Assembly: GCA_034007705.1 (NCBI GenBank) | Contig: JAVEQK010000005.1 | Coordinates: forward strand, 62,001-126,000 | Direction: 5' to 3' | Origin: UBA10518 sp022837185 | GTDB lineage: Bacteria > Desulfobacterota > Desulfobulbia > Desulfobulbales > Desulfobulbaceae | DNA length: 64,000 nucleotides | Shown: positions 35,399 through 43,868 of the stretch, piece by piece | Layout of the letters: the number at the start of each line of letters is the position of its first letter | Position numbering within the stretch: position 1 is the first letter of the stretch | Translations under genes and position numbers: made by a program | The notes under the pieces: generated by a model | What the model saw: only the letters and a program-made list of their open reading frames with translations | The model's database searches: none | Told to the model about the DNA's origin: nothing

Positions 35399-35587
35399 CT
35401 ACCCGAGGTCTTCCTCGAGGTGGATAACAGCCCTGTTCTTATACGTACCGCATCCGCCGCATAAACGATGAGGGAGCTTCGGTTCGCCGCACTCGGGACA
35501 GGCAACGGTGTTGGGCGGTTTCAGGGCGTCATGGGCCCTCCGCTTCCTGGTTCGTGAATGGGAATGCCGTCTCTTGGGTAAAGCCAT
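35399..35587 (-). CDS. rpmF: Ribosomal protein bL32, zinc-binding form
   Basis: 62 residues, MALPKRRHSHSRTRKRRAHD start. The two Cys pairs CPEC and CGGC make this the zinc-containing C+ paralogue of L32, which suggests that any zinc-free copy would be elsewhere. Lies between yceD and plsX as in many proteobacteria. Confidence 0.96.
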   Translation of the reverse strand: MALPKRRHSHSRTRKRRAHDALKPPNTVACPECGEPKLPHRLCGGCGTYKNRAVIHLEEDLG

Positions 35588-35661
35588 TTTTTTTCCTCCA
35601 CTACCGCGGTCACAGGGCCGCGTTCAGTTCTCTTGTTCTCGGGCCGGTCGCATCAGCCCGG

Positions 35662-36195
35662 TTAATTCCTGCGCTTCCCGGCAAGCCTGGCCAGAACGGC
35701 AAACGGTGAATCGACCTCTTTTTCTGCACAGCCGCACCGTCGTTCATTCAGGTTGGCGCCGCAATATTTGCACAATCCAAGGCAGTTTTCGCTGCAGAGC
35801 TGCTTGGCAGGCATATTGAGCAGAACCTGCTGCCGCAGGATTTCCCCCAGGTCCACCACCGGTTCTGCAACCTGGATCGTATCCAGCTCGCCTTTTCCGA
35901 CTTCCAGGTCCTGCATGCGCCAGTGCCGGTCATGGTCGGCCAGTTCGACGATCAATTGCAGGTCGGAATCGAAATCATACCGGTACTCGATCAGGCACCG
36001 GTCGCATTCCAGGCGAATGCCAGCCTTGATGCTGCCCCGCAGCTCTATTTTATTCTCGCTTCGCTTGACGAGAAGAATTTGAGCCGTCACCGGGTCCGCG
36101 GCATCCCGCAGATGCTCGGGGAACCAGGACGGTTCCGTGATCTCAAACTGAACTCCGTGCTCGGGAATTTCGGAGAACGGAATTTTTCCTGTCAT
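35662..36195 (-). CDS. yceD: YceD (DUF177) family protein
   Basis: About 178 residues. The DUF177 pattern is clear in the second half: CDRCLIEYRYDFDSDLQLI and VVDLGEILRQQVLLNMPAKQLCSENCLGLC with a four-Cys cluster CxxxCxxLCxxCG. YceD is linked to 23S rRNA accumulation/processing in plants and E. coli, and nearly always precedes rpmF. The frame is open to an ATG at 36216, but that ATG lies inside a perfect TATAAT, so the start at 36195 (MTGKIPFSEIPEHG) is preferred. Confidence 0.85.
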   Translation of the reverse strand: MTGKIPFSEIPEHGVQFEITEPSWFPEHLRDAADPVTAQILLVKRSENKIELRGSIKAGIRLECDRCLIEYRYDFDSDLQLIVELADHDRHWRMQDLEVGKGELDTIQVAEPVVDLGEILRQQVLLNMPAKQLCSENCLGLCKYCGANLNERRCGCAEKEVDSPFAVLARLAGKRRN

Positions 36196-36214
36196 TTTGG
36201 CCGGGCCTGCGCAC

Positions 36215-36220
36215 ATTATA
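36215..36220 (-). promoter_or_regulatory. Predicted -10 element of the yceD-rpmF-plsX-fab operon
   Basis: Perfect TATAAT on the minus strand in an AT-rich stretch (36210-36260). The 17-base-spaced -35 (about 36238-36243) is poor. Transcription would begin near 36208, just before the yceD start at 36195. Confidence 0.5.
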
Positions 36221-36526
36221 AAAAATTAAACTGTGGACTATACACAAAAATATTTTTCAAGGCTATGAGAAAATGCAAGAGACCGAAAATCAGGCGGACT
36301 TTCCGGGTCGCCCGGCGGATCGGCCGGTGCTTTCCTCCGGCCTCCGGCAGGAATCTCCGGCGCTATACCGGCCCTGGTCGCGACGGCATCAGTTTGTGCC
36401 GGTCGCATCGCACTGAAGAGACGATATCAATGGCGGGGCGCTCCGACTCCCGACGCCGGGTTCAGCAGGAGGGGGGAAGAGCTGCCCGGGGGTGCGCGTC
36501 TGCATGCTCCGGTACGCGGAGGGCAA
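36217..36526 (-). other. 310-base gap between mlaC and yceD
   Basis: No gene supported. It holds the AT-rich promoter region (36210-36260) and, at 36380-36406, a strong hairpin (GCGAC, GGCA, eight-base loop, TGCC, GGTCGC with one bulged C) that could help end mla transcription, although no U-tract follows. The rest is GC-rich with no readable feature. Confidence 0.45.
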
Positions 36527-37201
36527 TCAGGACGTGCCCGGATCCACGGATAGATCGGTGGGACAGGGCTTGCCGACGCTTTTTTCAAGTTCCTGGATCT
36601 TATCCTCCATCCGCTTGAGAAGGGATGGATAGCCGTCCTTGCGAATGATCTCCCTGAACTGCTCCATATAGTTGCGAACCAGGCTCACCCCTTCGACAAC
36701 GATGTCGTAAACCAGCCACTGGCCGTCTTTGAGGAGCATGATATAGGAAACGGGGATGACCACATTCTTATCGATGATATCGGTTTCCACCTGCGCCCTG
36801 TCGTTTTTCACCCGCTGAGCCCTGAAGGCAACCTTCTGATCGGTGTAATCCTCGATTTTGCCTATATAGGCATGCTCAAGAAGCGTAGTAAACAGCCCGA
36901 CAAAATGATCCTGCTCCTCGCCGGAAAGATTGCGCCACTGCGGACCCAGGACCCGTTTGGCCATTTCGCCGAAGTCAAATCGGTCCTGGGCGAGCTCCAT
37001 CACCTTTGCCCGGCGCTTGAAGCACGCCTCTTCCCCCTTGAGTTCGGGATCGGTGAGGATCTCGACAACCTTGTCGACGTACGGCCGCAGCTGCTCGGTC
37101 GGATCGGGGGCCTTGGCGGCATGAACGGCACCGGAACCCCCGGTCAGCCAGAGGAGGAAGAAAAAAATGGTTGAGAACAGAATGTTGTCCTGATGAAACA
37201 T
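36527..37201 (-). CDS. mlaC: Periplasmic phospholipid-binding protein MlaC
   Basis: About 224 residues, Tgt2/MlaC family. A signal peptide covers about residues 1-28 (TIFFFLLWLTGGSGAVHAAK). The mature part has FKRRAKVMELAQDRFDFGEMAKRVLG and the YIMLLKDGQWLVYDIVVEGVSLVRNY signature. MlaC ferries phospholipid between the outer-membrane MlaA and the inner-membrane MlaFED(B). Start at 37201 has GAGG seven bases upstream; the longer frame to 37405 runs into mlaA. Confidence 0.92.
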   Translation of the reverse strand: MFHQDNILFSTIFFFLLWLTGGSGAVHAAKAPDPTEQLRPYVDKVVEILTDPELKGEEACFKRRAKVMELAQDRFDFGEMAKRVLGPQWRNLSGEEQDHFVGLFTTLLEHAYIGKIEDYTDQKVAFRAQRVKNDRAQVETDIIDKNVVIPVSYIMLLKDGQWLVYDIVVEGVSLVRNYMEQFREIIRKDGYPSLLKRMEDKIQELEKSVGKPCPTDLSVDPGTS

Positions 37202-37313
37202 AACAAACCTCGTGTATTGATGAAAGTATGCAAGCAGTTCTGCCAGGCAATCAAGGCCGGGGCAAGGCCTGCGGTTCAGGGGTCTGTCCCCGGGCGGCGC
37301 CGGGCCGGAAAAA

Positions 37314-38090
37314 TTATTCAGCCTCGTCGGGCCCGGATCGGGACTGCCCCCTGACCTTGCTCCGGTATTGAAAATACGCATTCCGGAACGAGATATACGG
37401 ATCAAAAAGAACGGATTTCAGTTCTTCGTACTCCCCAAGATGCATTGACAGCTTGTTGGTTTCCTTGCCGGCGTAGACCGCCCCCATATCATAATAATCA
37501 TCGGTCCAGGAATAATAGGGCACGCCTAAACCGTCGACCACCGTCCCGGTGAAATCACGGATGGTTGAGGAACCGTAGAAAGGCACAACCAGATAGGCCC
37601 CGTCCCCCACGCCCCAGACCGCCAGGGTCTCGCCCAGGGTGGCCTCGACGGGCGGGACGTCGAACACCCGTGTCGCCGCATCGCCCAGCCCGTAGATGCC
37701 GAGGGTGGAGTTGATCAGAAACCGGGTCAGGACCTCGCCGGAGTCGCTGAATCTGCCCTGGAGAAGCGCATTCAGGAAGCGAACCGGTTCCTCCAGGTTG
37801 CGGAAAAAATTAAAGATGCATTCACGCAGGTCCAGCGGAACAGCGGAGGCGTACAGCGTGGCCACCGGCTCCATGACATAAATATACATCTTGTCATTGA
37901 AGCGGAAAATCACTCTGTTCACCGGTTCCAGGGGGTCGCCCGCCTCCCGTGAAACATCGTCATACTCGTAAAAATCGTCGCTGAGAAAATCGATTTCTGC
38001 TGCGTTGGCCGCCGCAGAGGGGAGTAGCGGCGCTGTACCCGTGACTGCAATTGCCGTTGCCAGAAGAATGAATTGGATTCGACGTGCCAT
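37314..38090 (-). CDS. mlaA: MlaA (VacJ) family outer-membrane lipid-transport protein lacking a lipobox
   Basis: 258 residues. DPLEPVNRVIFRFNDKMY and the FINSTLGIYGLGDAATR and GDGAYLVVPFYGSSTIRDF motifs are classic VacJ. MlaA removes misplaced phospholipid from the outer leaflet. In E. coli it is a lipoprotein; here the leader (about 1-31, ending AANAAE) has no Cys, so the protein appears to be cleaved by signal peptidase I. Located between mlaD and mlaC. Confidence 0.9.
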   Translation of the reverse strand: MARRIQFILLATAIAVTGTAPLLPSAAANAAEIDFLSDDFYEYDDVSREAGDPLEPVNRVIFRFNDKMYIYVMEPVATLYASAVPLDLRECIFNFFRNLEEPVRFLNALLQGRFSDSGEVLTRFLINSTLGIYGLGDAATRVFDVPPVEATLGETLAVWGVGDGAYLVVPFYGSSTIRDFTGTVVDGLGVPYYSWTDDYYDMGAVYAGKETNKLSMHLGEYEELKSVLFDPYISFRNAYFQYRSKVRGQSRSGPDEAE

Positions 38091-38110
38091 GGCCTGATGT
38101 TAGATGATTT

Positions 38111-38560
38111 TTAGTCAACCTGCCCGAAAGCGAATTTGGAAATGAGCGACTCCAGATCAACGGCCGATTCGGTTTCCGTCATGGTCTCTCCGGCCGCAAA
38201 AAACTGTTCGTCGCCGCCGAGGGTGATCTGGATGTACTTGTCGCCGATAATCCCCTGGGATTTCACCGAAGCGATGGAATCGAGAGGCACCTGTACACCC
38301 CGGTCAATCTGCATGGTCACCATGGCGTAGGCATCCTCGTTCAGGGTCAATTGCTTGACCGTTCCCACCTTAACCCCGGCAATCTGGACATCGGCGCCCT
38401 CCTTTAATCCGGAGATGTTGCCGAATTCAGCTTCGAGCACATACATCCTGCCTCCGGTCAACCATGGAACTTCCCCCAGCTGCAGGGCAAGCCAGCCCAA
38501 GGCTATAAAACCGATGATCAGAAAAATGCCAACCACAGCGTCCGTTATATTGTTCTTCAT
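38111..38560 (-). CDS. mlaD: MlaD, MCE-domain substrate-binding protein
   Basis: 149 residues. One N-terminal transmembrane helix (about 7-27) anchors a single MCE domain (about 38-118: LEAEFGNISGLKEGADVQIAGVKVG). MlaD forms a hexameric ring that guides lipid to MlaE. Short form, as expected for Mla. Three bases upstream the mlaF stop; mlaA follows 20 bases on. Confidence 0.93.
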   Translation of the reverse strand: MKNNITDAVVGIFLIIGFIALGWLALQLGEVPWLTGGRMYVLEAEFGNISGLKEGADVQIAGVKVGTVKQLTLNEDAYAMVTMQIDRGVQVPLDSIASVKSQGIIGDKYIQITLGGDEQFFAAGETMTETESAVDLESLISKFAFGQVD

Positions 38561-38563
38561 GTT

Positions 38564-39370
38564 TTAACCCTGTTCCAGCGATTTAGTTACACCGCCCAAT
38601 ACCTGCTCAGAGAACTCCCTGATATACGGCTTGGTGGAATATTGAATTTCGGCCGGACTTGAAAATACGTCGACTTCGCCTTTATTCAGCAGCACTATCT
38701 GGTCGGCAAGGTCGAAAACCCTGGGTATGTCATGACTGACAATGACGGCCGTATATCCTTTTCGACTCTGGGTCCGGAGAAAAAGATCGTATATTTCGCC
38801 CGTCATGACCGGATCAAGTCCCGTTGTCGGCTCGTCGAAAAGGACGATTTCCGGATCAAGCTGCAATGCCCTGGCCAATCCCACCCGTTTTTTCATGCCG
38901 CCGCTCAACTGGGCCGGGAACTTGTTCTCGTGACCGACCAGTTCGAGCTGTTCAAGGGTCTGCATGACCCTTCCCTCAATTTCAGAGTCACTGAGGCGAA
39001 GTCGTTCCCTGAGCGGCATGGCCACATTCTCGAATACCGTCAGGGAGTCGAACAGCGCCGATCCTTGAAACAGTACGCCGAATTTTGTCCGCAGCTTTCT
39101 CAATTTCTCGCCCCGAAGCCGGGTGACATCCAGGCTGTCCACCATGATGCTGCCGCTGTCCGGCTGCATGAGGCCGAGGACGAGCTTCAGGGCTACACTT
39201 TTTCCCTGGCCGCTGCCTCCCGCAATCACCGTCGTCATACCGCGGGGAACAGAAAAATTCACCTTGTTGAGGACATAATTCCGCCCTTTCGGTCCGGAAA
39301 AGGACTTGGTTACATCGATGAACCGGATTACCGGATCGCTCGCGGCTGTCGTTTCCGGCTGGGTGCTCAT
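38564..39370 (-). CDS. mlaF: MlaF, ABC transporter ATPase
   Basis: 268 residues. Walker A GGSGQGKS, signature LSGGMKKRVGLARAL and Walker B IVLFDEPTTGLDP are intact. Drives the MlaFED lipid transporter. Its ATG overlaps the mlaE stop by four bases, so ATPase and permease are translationally coupled. Confidence 0.95.
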   Translation of the reverse strand: MSTQPETTAASDPVIRFIDVTKSFSGPKGRNYVLNKVNFSVPRGMTTVIAGGSGQGKSVALKLVLGLMQPDSGSIMVDSLDVTRLRGEKLRKLRTKFGVLFQGSALFDSLTVFENVAMPLRERLRLSDSEIEGRVMQTLEQLELVGHENKFPAQLSGGMKKRVGLARALQLDPEIVLFDEPTTGLDPVMTGEIYDLFLRTQSRKGYTAVIVSHDIPRVFDLADQIVLLNKGEVDVFSSPAEIQYSTKPYIREFSEQVLGGVTKSLEQG

Positions 39371-40194
39371 AACAGTATGGCCGTCAGCAGATAATCAAAC
39401 ACCAGCACGGAAATCGACGAGATGACAACAGCTTGGGTGGTCACCTTGCTGACGCTTTCCGCTCCGAACCCGGCCCCCCGTATCGATTGGACGAAATACC
39501 CCCTGCCGGTGCACACCCATGCGACCAGGAGGGCAAAGACGAACGACTTGGTGACCCCGAGGTTGATATCGTGATTGGTCACGCTTTGCTCCATGCCGCT
39601 GAAGAATGAGCCCGAATTGACGCCCATGAGCTTGACGCCGGCCAGGTAGCCCCCGAATATACCGACAACGTCAAACATTGCGGTGAGCAGGGGGACGGAA
39701 ATGAGGGTCGCGACAAATTTGGGGGAGATAAGATAGCGGAACGGATCGATGGCCATGCATTCCAGGGCGTCAATCTGTTCGGAAATCCTCATGATGCCGA
39801 TTTCGGCGCACATTGCCGAACCCGCCCGGCCGGTCACCATGAGCGCCGTCAACACAGGGCCGAGCTCCATTATCAGGGTCAGGGAAACGGCCGATCCCAA
39901 CATGCCCTCGGCGCCGAATTTGTTCAGGGAATAGTATCCCTGCAGACCAAGGACCATGCCGGAGGAGAGAGCGGTGAAAAAAATGACCGCCACCGATCCG
40001 GCGCCGATGAAATGAAGCTGTTTCAGCAGCTCGCGGAAGCGGAACGGCCCCTTGAATATGCCGATGAGCGAATTAAACAGAAATACGCCCATCCGGCCGA
40101 GGTCGTGCAGCAGGTATGTGCCGTGATTGCCGACAAGGACGAAAGGTCTGGCATATTTCGGCACATCACCATAATACAGGTCGCGGTTTCCCAT
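39367..40194 (-). CDS. mlaE: MlaE, ABC transporter permease
   Basis: 275 residues, MlaE family with five to six membrane helices (about 58-82, 95-118, 150-165, 195-215, 230-275). RAGSAMCAEIGIMRISEQIDALECMAIDP is the conserved cytoplasmic motif that contacts MlaF. Start at 40194 has AAGGAA eight bases before; the longer frame to 40239 lacks a ribosome site. First gene of mlaE-F-D-A-C; mlaB is not visible. Confidence 0.94.
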   Translation of the reverse strand: MGNRDLYYGDVPKYARPFVLVGNHGTYLLHDLGRMGVFLFNSLIGIFKGPFRFRELLKQLHFIGAGSVAVIFFTALSSGMVLGLQGYYSLNKFGAEGMLGSAVSLTLIMELGPVLTALMVTGRAGSAMCAEIGIMRISEQIDALECMAIDPFRYLISPKFVATLISVPLLTAMFDVVGIFGGYLAGVKLMGVNSGSFFSGMEQSVTNHDINLGVTKSFVFALLVAWVCTGRGYFVQSIRGAGFGAESVSKVTTQAVVISSISVLVFDYLLTAILL

Positions 40195-40311
40195 GCAATG
40201 TTCCTTTTTCCGATAAGCGATTCCCAACGGAAAAGACAAAAACAGCCCGACTCCCGCAGCAGCTGGGGTTCCTGAATGCCCTGCTGCCCTTCGTCACGCT
40301 GTTTTTTCGGA

Positions 40312-40330
40312 CCGACACCTTCGGTATCGG
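40312..40330 (-). repeat. Hairpin in the mla leader
   Basis: Minus strand CCGATACC, loop GAA, GGTGTCGG (one U-G pair), about 118 bases before the mlaE start, next to an AT-rich promoter-like stretch (40340-40385). No U-tract. A leader hairpin or operator is possible. Confidence 0.35.
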
Positions 40331-40407
40331 CCGTATAAAATTTTTAATTTACCATAAAATCATCAACAGCGCATATTTTTTCCCCGTTGTAAATGGAAAA
40401 GGATATT

Positions 40408-41412
40408 TCACCGGGGTTCGGGGAAATGATCGTAGCCGGAAAAGGAGATATCGATTTCAACGGCATGGTTCCCGTCCGGATGGGGCCGCGCCGCCCGGAC
40501 TCCCTGACTGTCATCGATTCGTCCGATGCGGGTGACTGGCACCTCCAGCCGGGCGGCAAGATCGACGATGGCCGCGGAATGCCGGGCCGGGGCAGTGAAT
40601 ACAAGTTCAAAATCCTCGCCGCCGGACAGAATCCACTGGTCCGGATCCTTGTCCAGCAGCCCGGCGGCGGCAGGAAGAGGGTCCATCCTCAGTCCGGCCG
40701 GATCAATCACCGCACCGACCTTGCTGCGGGTGCAGATGTGGGCGAGGTCGGTGGCAAGGCCGTCGGAAAGATCCATCATGGAGTGGACCAGCCTGTTCTC
40801 GGCCAGTCGCCGGGCGAGTTCAAGGCGGGGTTGCGGATTCAGATGCGCTTCCGCCAGGCCGGCAAAGGCCGGATCTTCGGTCCTCCCAAGGCGGCAGAGT
40901 TCGAGCCCGGCCGCCGCCCGCCCCGGATATCCGCTGACCCAGACTGCATCACCGGCCTTTGCGCCGCTGCGCAATACCACCTGCCGGGTCGGCATTTCGC
41001 CGATGACCGCAACGGTAACAAGCACGCCGGCAGGACTGCGGACCGTGTCGCCCCCGGCAAGGATGCAGCCGAACTCGCGGCAGGCCTCGGCCAGCCCCCG
41101 GGAAAACGAGGTCAGCCACCCGGCATCGAAGCCTGCCGGCAAGCCGAGAGACAAGAAAACGAAAACCGGAATGCCCCCCATTGCCGCGATATCACTCACA
41201 TTCACCGAAACGGCCTTGCGGCCGAGTTTGTCCGGCGGATGCCAGTTCCGGTCGAAATGGACCGATTCGACCAGGGTGTCCATGGTCACCAGCCAGGATT
41301 GCCGGCTGTTTTTCCTGATGACGGCGCAGTCGTCGCCTATGCCCTGCAGCAGATCAGGGGCGGCGGCGGCCGTCATCGAGCCCAGCAGTTCGATAATTCC
41401 ACGCTCGTTCAC
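40408..41412 (-). CDS. thiL: Thiamine-monophosphate kinase
   Basis: Phosphorylates TMP to thiamine diphosphate. PurM-like ATP-binding fold: GIGDDCAV, TMDTLVESVHF, AVSVNVSDIAAMGG, CILAGGDTVRSP and MMDLSDGLATDLAHI are all family motifs with the metal-binding Asp residues. 334 residues. The ATG overlaps the stop of the Enzyme I gene by four bases, joining it to the PTS run. ThiDP is also the cofactor of the acetolactate synthase at the head of the run. Confidence 0.95.
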   Translation of the reverse strand: MNERGIIELLGSMTAAAAPDLLQGIGDDCAVIRKNSRQSWLVTMDTLVESVHFDRNWHPPDKLGRKAVSVNVSDIAAMGGIPVFVFLSLGLPAGFDAGWLTSFSRGLAEACREFGCILAGGDTVRSPAGVLVTVAVIGEMPTRQVVLRSGAKAGDAVWVSGYPGRAAAGLELCRLGRTEDPAFAGLAEAHLNPQPRLELARRLAENRLVHSMMDLSDGLATDLAHICTRSKVGAVIDPAGLRMDPLPAAAGLLDKDPDQWILSGGEDFELVFTAPARHSAAIVDLAARLEVPVTRIGRIDDSQGVRAARPHPDGNHAVEIDISFSGYDHFPEPR

Positions 41413-43220
41413 CGGTTGCCGAACTCCTCGGGGTACAATACCGGCAGCTGCGTTTCCAGGTACCTCAGAACTTCCCTCCCTTCACCGCAGTCCAGCACCT
41501 TTTCCGCCAGTTCCGTCAGACTGGTGGTCCGGGAAGACCGCAGCAGGCGTTTCACAAACGGAAGGGCCGAAGGCCGCATGCTCAATTCATCGAGACCAAG
41601 GCCGAGCAGAACCGGTACGGACATGACATCTCCGGCCATCTCACCGCAGATCGCCACCTCGATGCCGTGGGCATGGCCGGCGTCGACCGTCTGTTTGATC
41701 ATGCGCAGGACCGCCGGATGCAGCGGTTCATACATGGAGGCCACATACTCGTTGCCCCTGTCGATGGCCAGGGAGTATTGAATCATGTCATTGGTGCCGA
41801 TACTGAAAAAATCGACCTCGCCGGCAAGGGAATCAGCCATGACCACGGCGCTCGGCACCTCCACCATGATGCCCACCTGGATGTCCGGGGAAAAGTGCCT
41901 CCCCTCAGCCGCCAGGCTCTTTTTGGCCAGATCCAGAATTTCCCTGACCCTTCGCCATTCATTGAGGGACGATATCATGGGAAAGAGGATCCTGAGGTTG
42001 CCATGGGCCGACGCCCGGAGCATGGCCCGCAGCTGGGCGATAAAAATTGCCGGTTCGCGCAGGAAATAGCGTGTCGAACGCAGACCGAGGGCGGGATTGC
42101 GCTCCAGGTCAAGCCGCAGGCCGCTGGTCGACAGGTGCCCGACGAACTTGTCTCCGCCCACATCGAGGGTGCGGATGGTCACCGGCTGGGGGTCAAGGGC
42201 CGCCAGCAGTTGCCTGTATGTCCCGTACATGGCCTCTTCGCCGGGCCTGGAAGGGCCGTGAAAATAATCGAATTCACTGCGAAACAGCCCGACGCCCTCG
42301 GCCCCGAAACGAATCACCGCGTCCAGTTCGGCCACCATTTCGATGTTGGCGGCCAGCCGTATCCTGTATCCGTCCCGGGTCTCGGGGCTGAGATGAATAT
42401 AGAAGGCAACTTCGTCCGAAAATTCCCGGTGCTGCCGCTGATATTCCCGGTACTGCCTCTGCCGGTCCAGGGTGGGATTGAGATGGACCTGCCCCTTGAA
42501 GCCGTCCAGAATCACCGTTTCACCGGTGATGCATTGCCGTGTTACATGCTCCAGACCGACCACCGCAGGTATGCCCAGCGACCGGGCAACTATGGCGGTA
42601 TGGGAAGTGATGCCGCCCTTCTCGGTCATGAACCCCAGTATATTCCGGGAACGCATGCGCAGGGTATCTTCCGGCGAGAAATCATGGGCAACCAGAATGA
42701 CCGGTTCATCGATGTCCGCCAGGGGATCACTGCCGGTCCCCGATAATATGCCGAAAACCCGGTCTGCCACGTATTTGACATCGGCGTACCTCGCCTTGAT
42801 ATACGGATCGGCTATGGCTTCGAACTTCTTCTTAATATTGCCCAGGGCCCTGGCCAGCGCCCATTCGGCATTTACCCCGTGCTCCCTGATCAGGTCAACC
42901 GTCCGCTCGACGATCATCCGGTCCTTGATCATAAGAATATGGCTGTCGATGATGGACAAGGCATCGGAGAGGTCTTCGGCGAACTGATCGCGCAGGCTGA
43001 CCAGATCTTTCTCGGCCTTGTCCACGGCCCGCCGGAACCGCTCAACCTCCTGCGGGACGTGCTCGGCCGGCAGGTGGGCCCAACCGGTGCTCCGGGTGCG
43101 GCGCCGGAGCACGAGGGCTTTTCCCTCGACTATTCCCGGGGATGCGGCAATTCCGTGCATGGTCAGCGGTTCTCTGCCACCCTCCCTGCTCCAGCTGGCT
43201 CCCGTCCCGGAAAAATTCAT
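41409..43220 (-). CDS. ptsI: Phosphoenolpyruvate-protein phosphotransferase (Enzyme I)
   Basis: 603 residues. The phosphorylated His is in GGITSHTAIVARSLGIPAVVG; the PEP-binding barrel has RTLDVGGDK and the C-terminal catalytic Cys in VAICGEMAGD. Transfers phosphate from PEP to HPr in the cytoplasm. No GAF domain, so it is not PtsP. The ATG at 43220 overlaps the HPr stop and has AAGGA upstream; an internal Met at 43160 (MHGIAASPGIVEG) is the canonical start and is a fair alternative. No EII genes nearby. Confidence 0.94.
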   Translation of the reverse strand: MNFSGTGASWSREGGREPLTMHGIAASPGIVEGKALVLRRRTRSTGWAHLPAEHVPQEVERFRRAVDKAEKDLVSLRDQFAEDLSDALSIIDSHILMIKDRMIVERTVDLIREHGVNAEWALARALGNIKKKFEAIADPYIKARYADVKYVADRVFGILSGTGSDPLADIDEPVILVAHDFSPEDTLRMRSRNILGFMTEKGGITSHTAIVARSLGIPAVVGLEHVTRQCITGETVILDGFKGQVHLNPTLDRQRQYREYQRQHREFSDEVAFYIHLSPETRDGYRIRLAANIEMVAELDAVIRFGAEGVGLFRSEFDYFHGPSRPGEEAMYGTYRQLLAALDPQPVTIRTLDVGGDKFVGHLSTSGLRLDLERNPALGLRSTRYFLREPAIFIAQLRAMLRASAHGNLRILFPMISSLNEWRRVREILDLAKKSLAAEGRHFSPDIQVGIMVEVPSAVVMADSLAGEVDFFSIGTNDMIQYSLAIDRGNEYVASMYEPLHPAVLRMIKQTVDAGHAHGIEVAICGEMAGDVMSVPVLLGLGLDELSMRPSALPFVKRLLRSSRTTSLTELAEKVLDCGEGREVLRYLETQLPVLYPEEFGNR

Positions 43221-43492
43221 ACTTCCTTCCCGGCGGCAAACAGTTTCTCGACGGCCGCGAGGGCTTTGGCCGCTTTCCTGTCTTCGCCTTCAATTCTGAT
43301 GGTTAACCGGGTCCCGTATGCAATGGCCATGCTCAACACCTCAAGGATGGAGGAACAGTCAGTGGCGGCGCCGTCGTGGATGATCCGCAGGACCACCCTC
43401 TTCCTGGCGGCAATCTGCGCAAGTGCCGCGGCAACTCGCCCATGGATGCCGTGCCGGTCGTGGACGACGACGTCTTTTTCCAGAACGGTCAT
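43217..43492 (-). CDS. ptsH: HPr phosphocarrier protein
   Basis: 91 residues. The active-site motif is DRHGIHGRVAAAL: His17 and Arg19 match His15 and Arg17 of HPr, with Val20 where Pro is usual. Ser48 in TDCSSILEVLSMA fits the regulatory serine. Accepts phosphate from Enzyme I. The start at 43492 overlaps the preceding small gene by four bases, and its stop overlaps ptsI, so all three are coupled. The longer frame to 43708 only shadows the upstream gene. Confidence 0.93.
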   Translation of the reverse strand: MTVLEKDVVVHDRHGIHGRVAAALAQIAARKRVVLRIIHDGAATDCSSILEVLSMAIAYGTRLTIRIEGEDRKAAKALAAVEKLFAAGKEV

Positions 43493-43863
43493 TTCAAACG
43501 CCGGAACGGCTTCGCCGCCGCGGAGGCCTCTTTCCGGCCTGCCTGCTCCCGGTCTCCCTCGGAAGAGGCGCCGATTCGGACTGCCTGCAGAAACCGCTCT
43601 TCGCCCCCCATGGTAAAAATCTCCCTGCCGGTAAACTGCGGCTCCCGCAAGGTCCACACCGTTTCCCGGGGGGGGACGGTCAGCAGATGCATATGCACGT
43701 TCCACCACCTGTCCTTGCGCCCCGGATCAGGCTCAATTGCCTGGACCAGGGCATAAACGAGCAGGCGGGGATTGTCGGCCGCGATCAGGACCACATCGCC
43801 CGGAACAGTGGTCTCCTTGAAGGCGACGACTTTTCTCAGCTCATCCACGAGTTTCTGCAGCAT
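43489..43863 (-). CDS. Conserved-looking hypothetical protein upstream of HPr
   Basis: 124 residues; no family recognised. It begins MLQKLVDELRKVVAFKETTV, has an alpha/beta-like core with VLIAADNPRLLVYALVQAIEPD and WWNVHMHLLTVPPRE, and ends in a charged tail (RKEASAAAKPFRRLK). No signal or membrane segment. Tight overlaps on the HPr side suggest it acts with the phosphotransfer chain, perhaps as a partner or target of HPr; inferred from position only. Confidence 0.65.
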   Translation of the reverse strand: MLQKLVDELRKVVAFKETTVPGDVVLIAADNPRLLVYALVQAIEPDPGRKDRWWNVHMHLLTVPPRETVWTLREPQFTGREIFTMGGEERFLQAVRIGASSEGDREQAGRKEASAAAKPFRRLK

Positions 43864-43868
43864 GGCGG

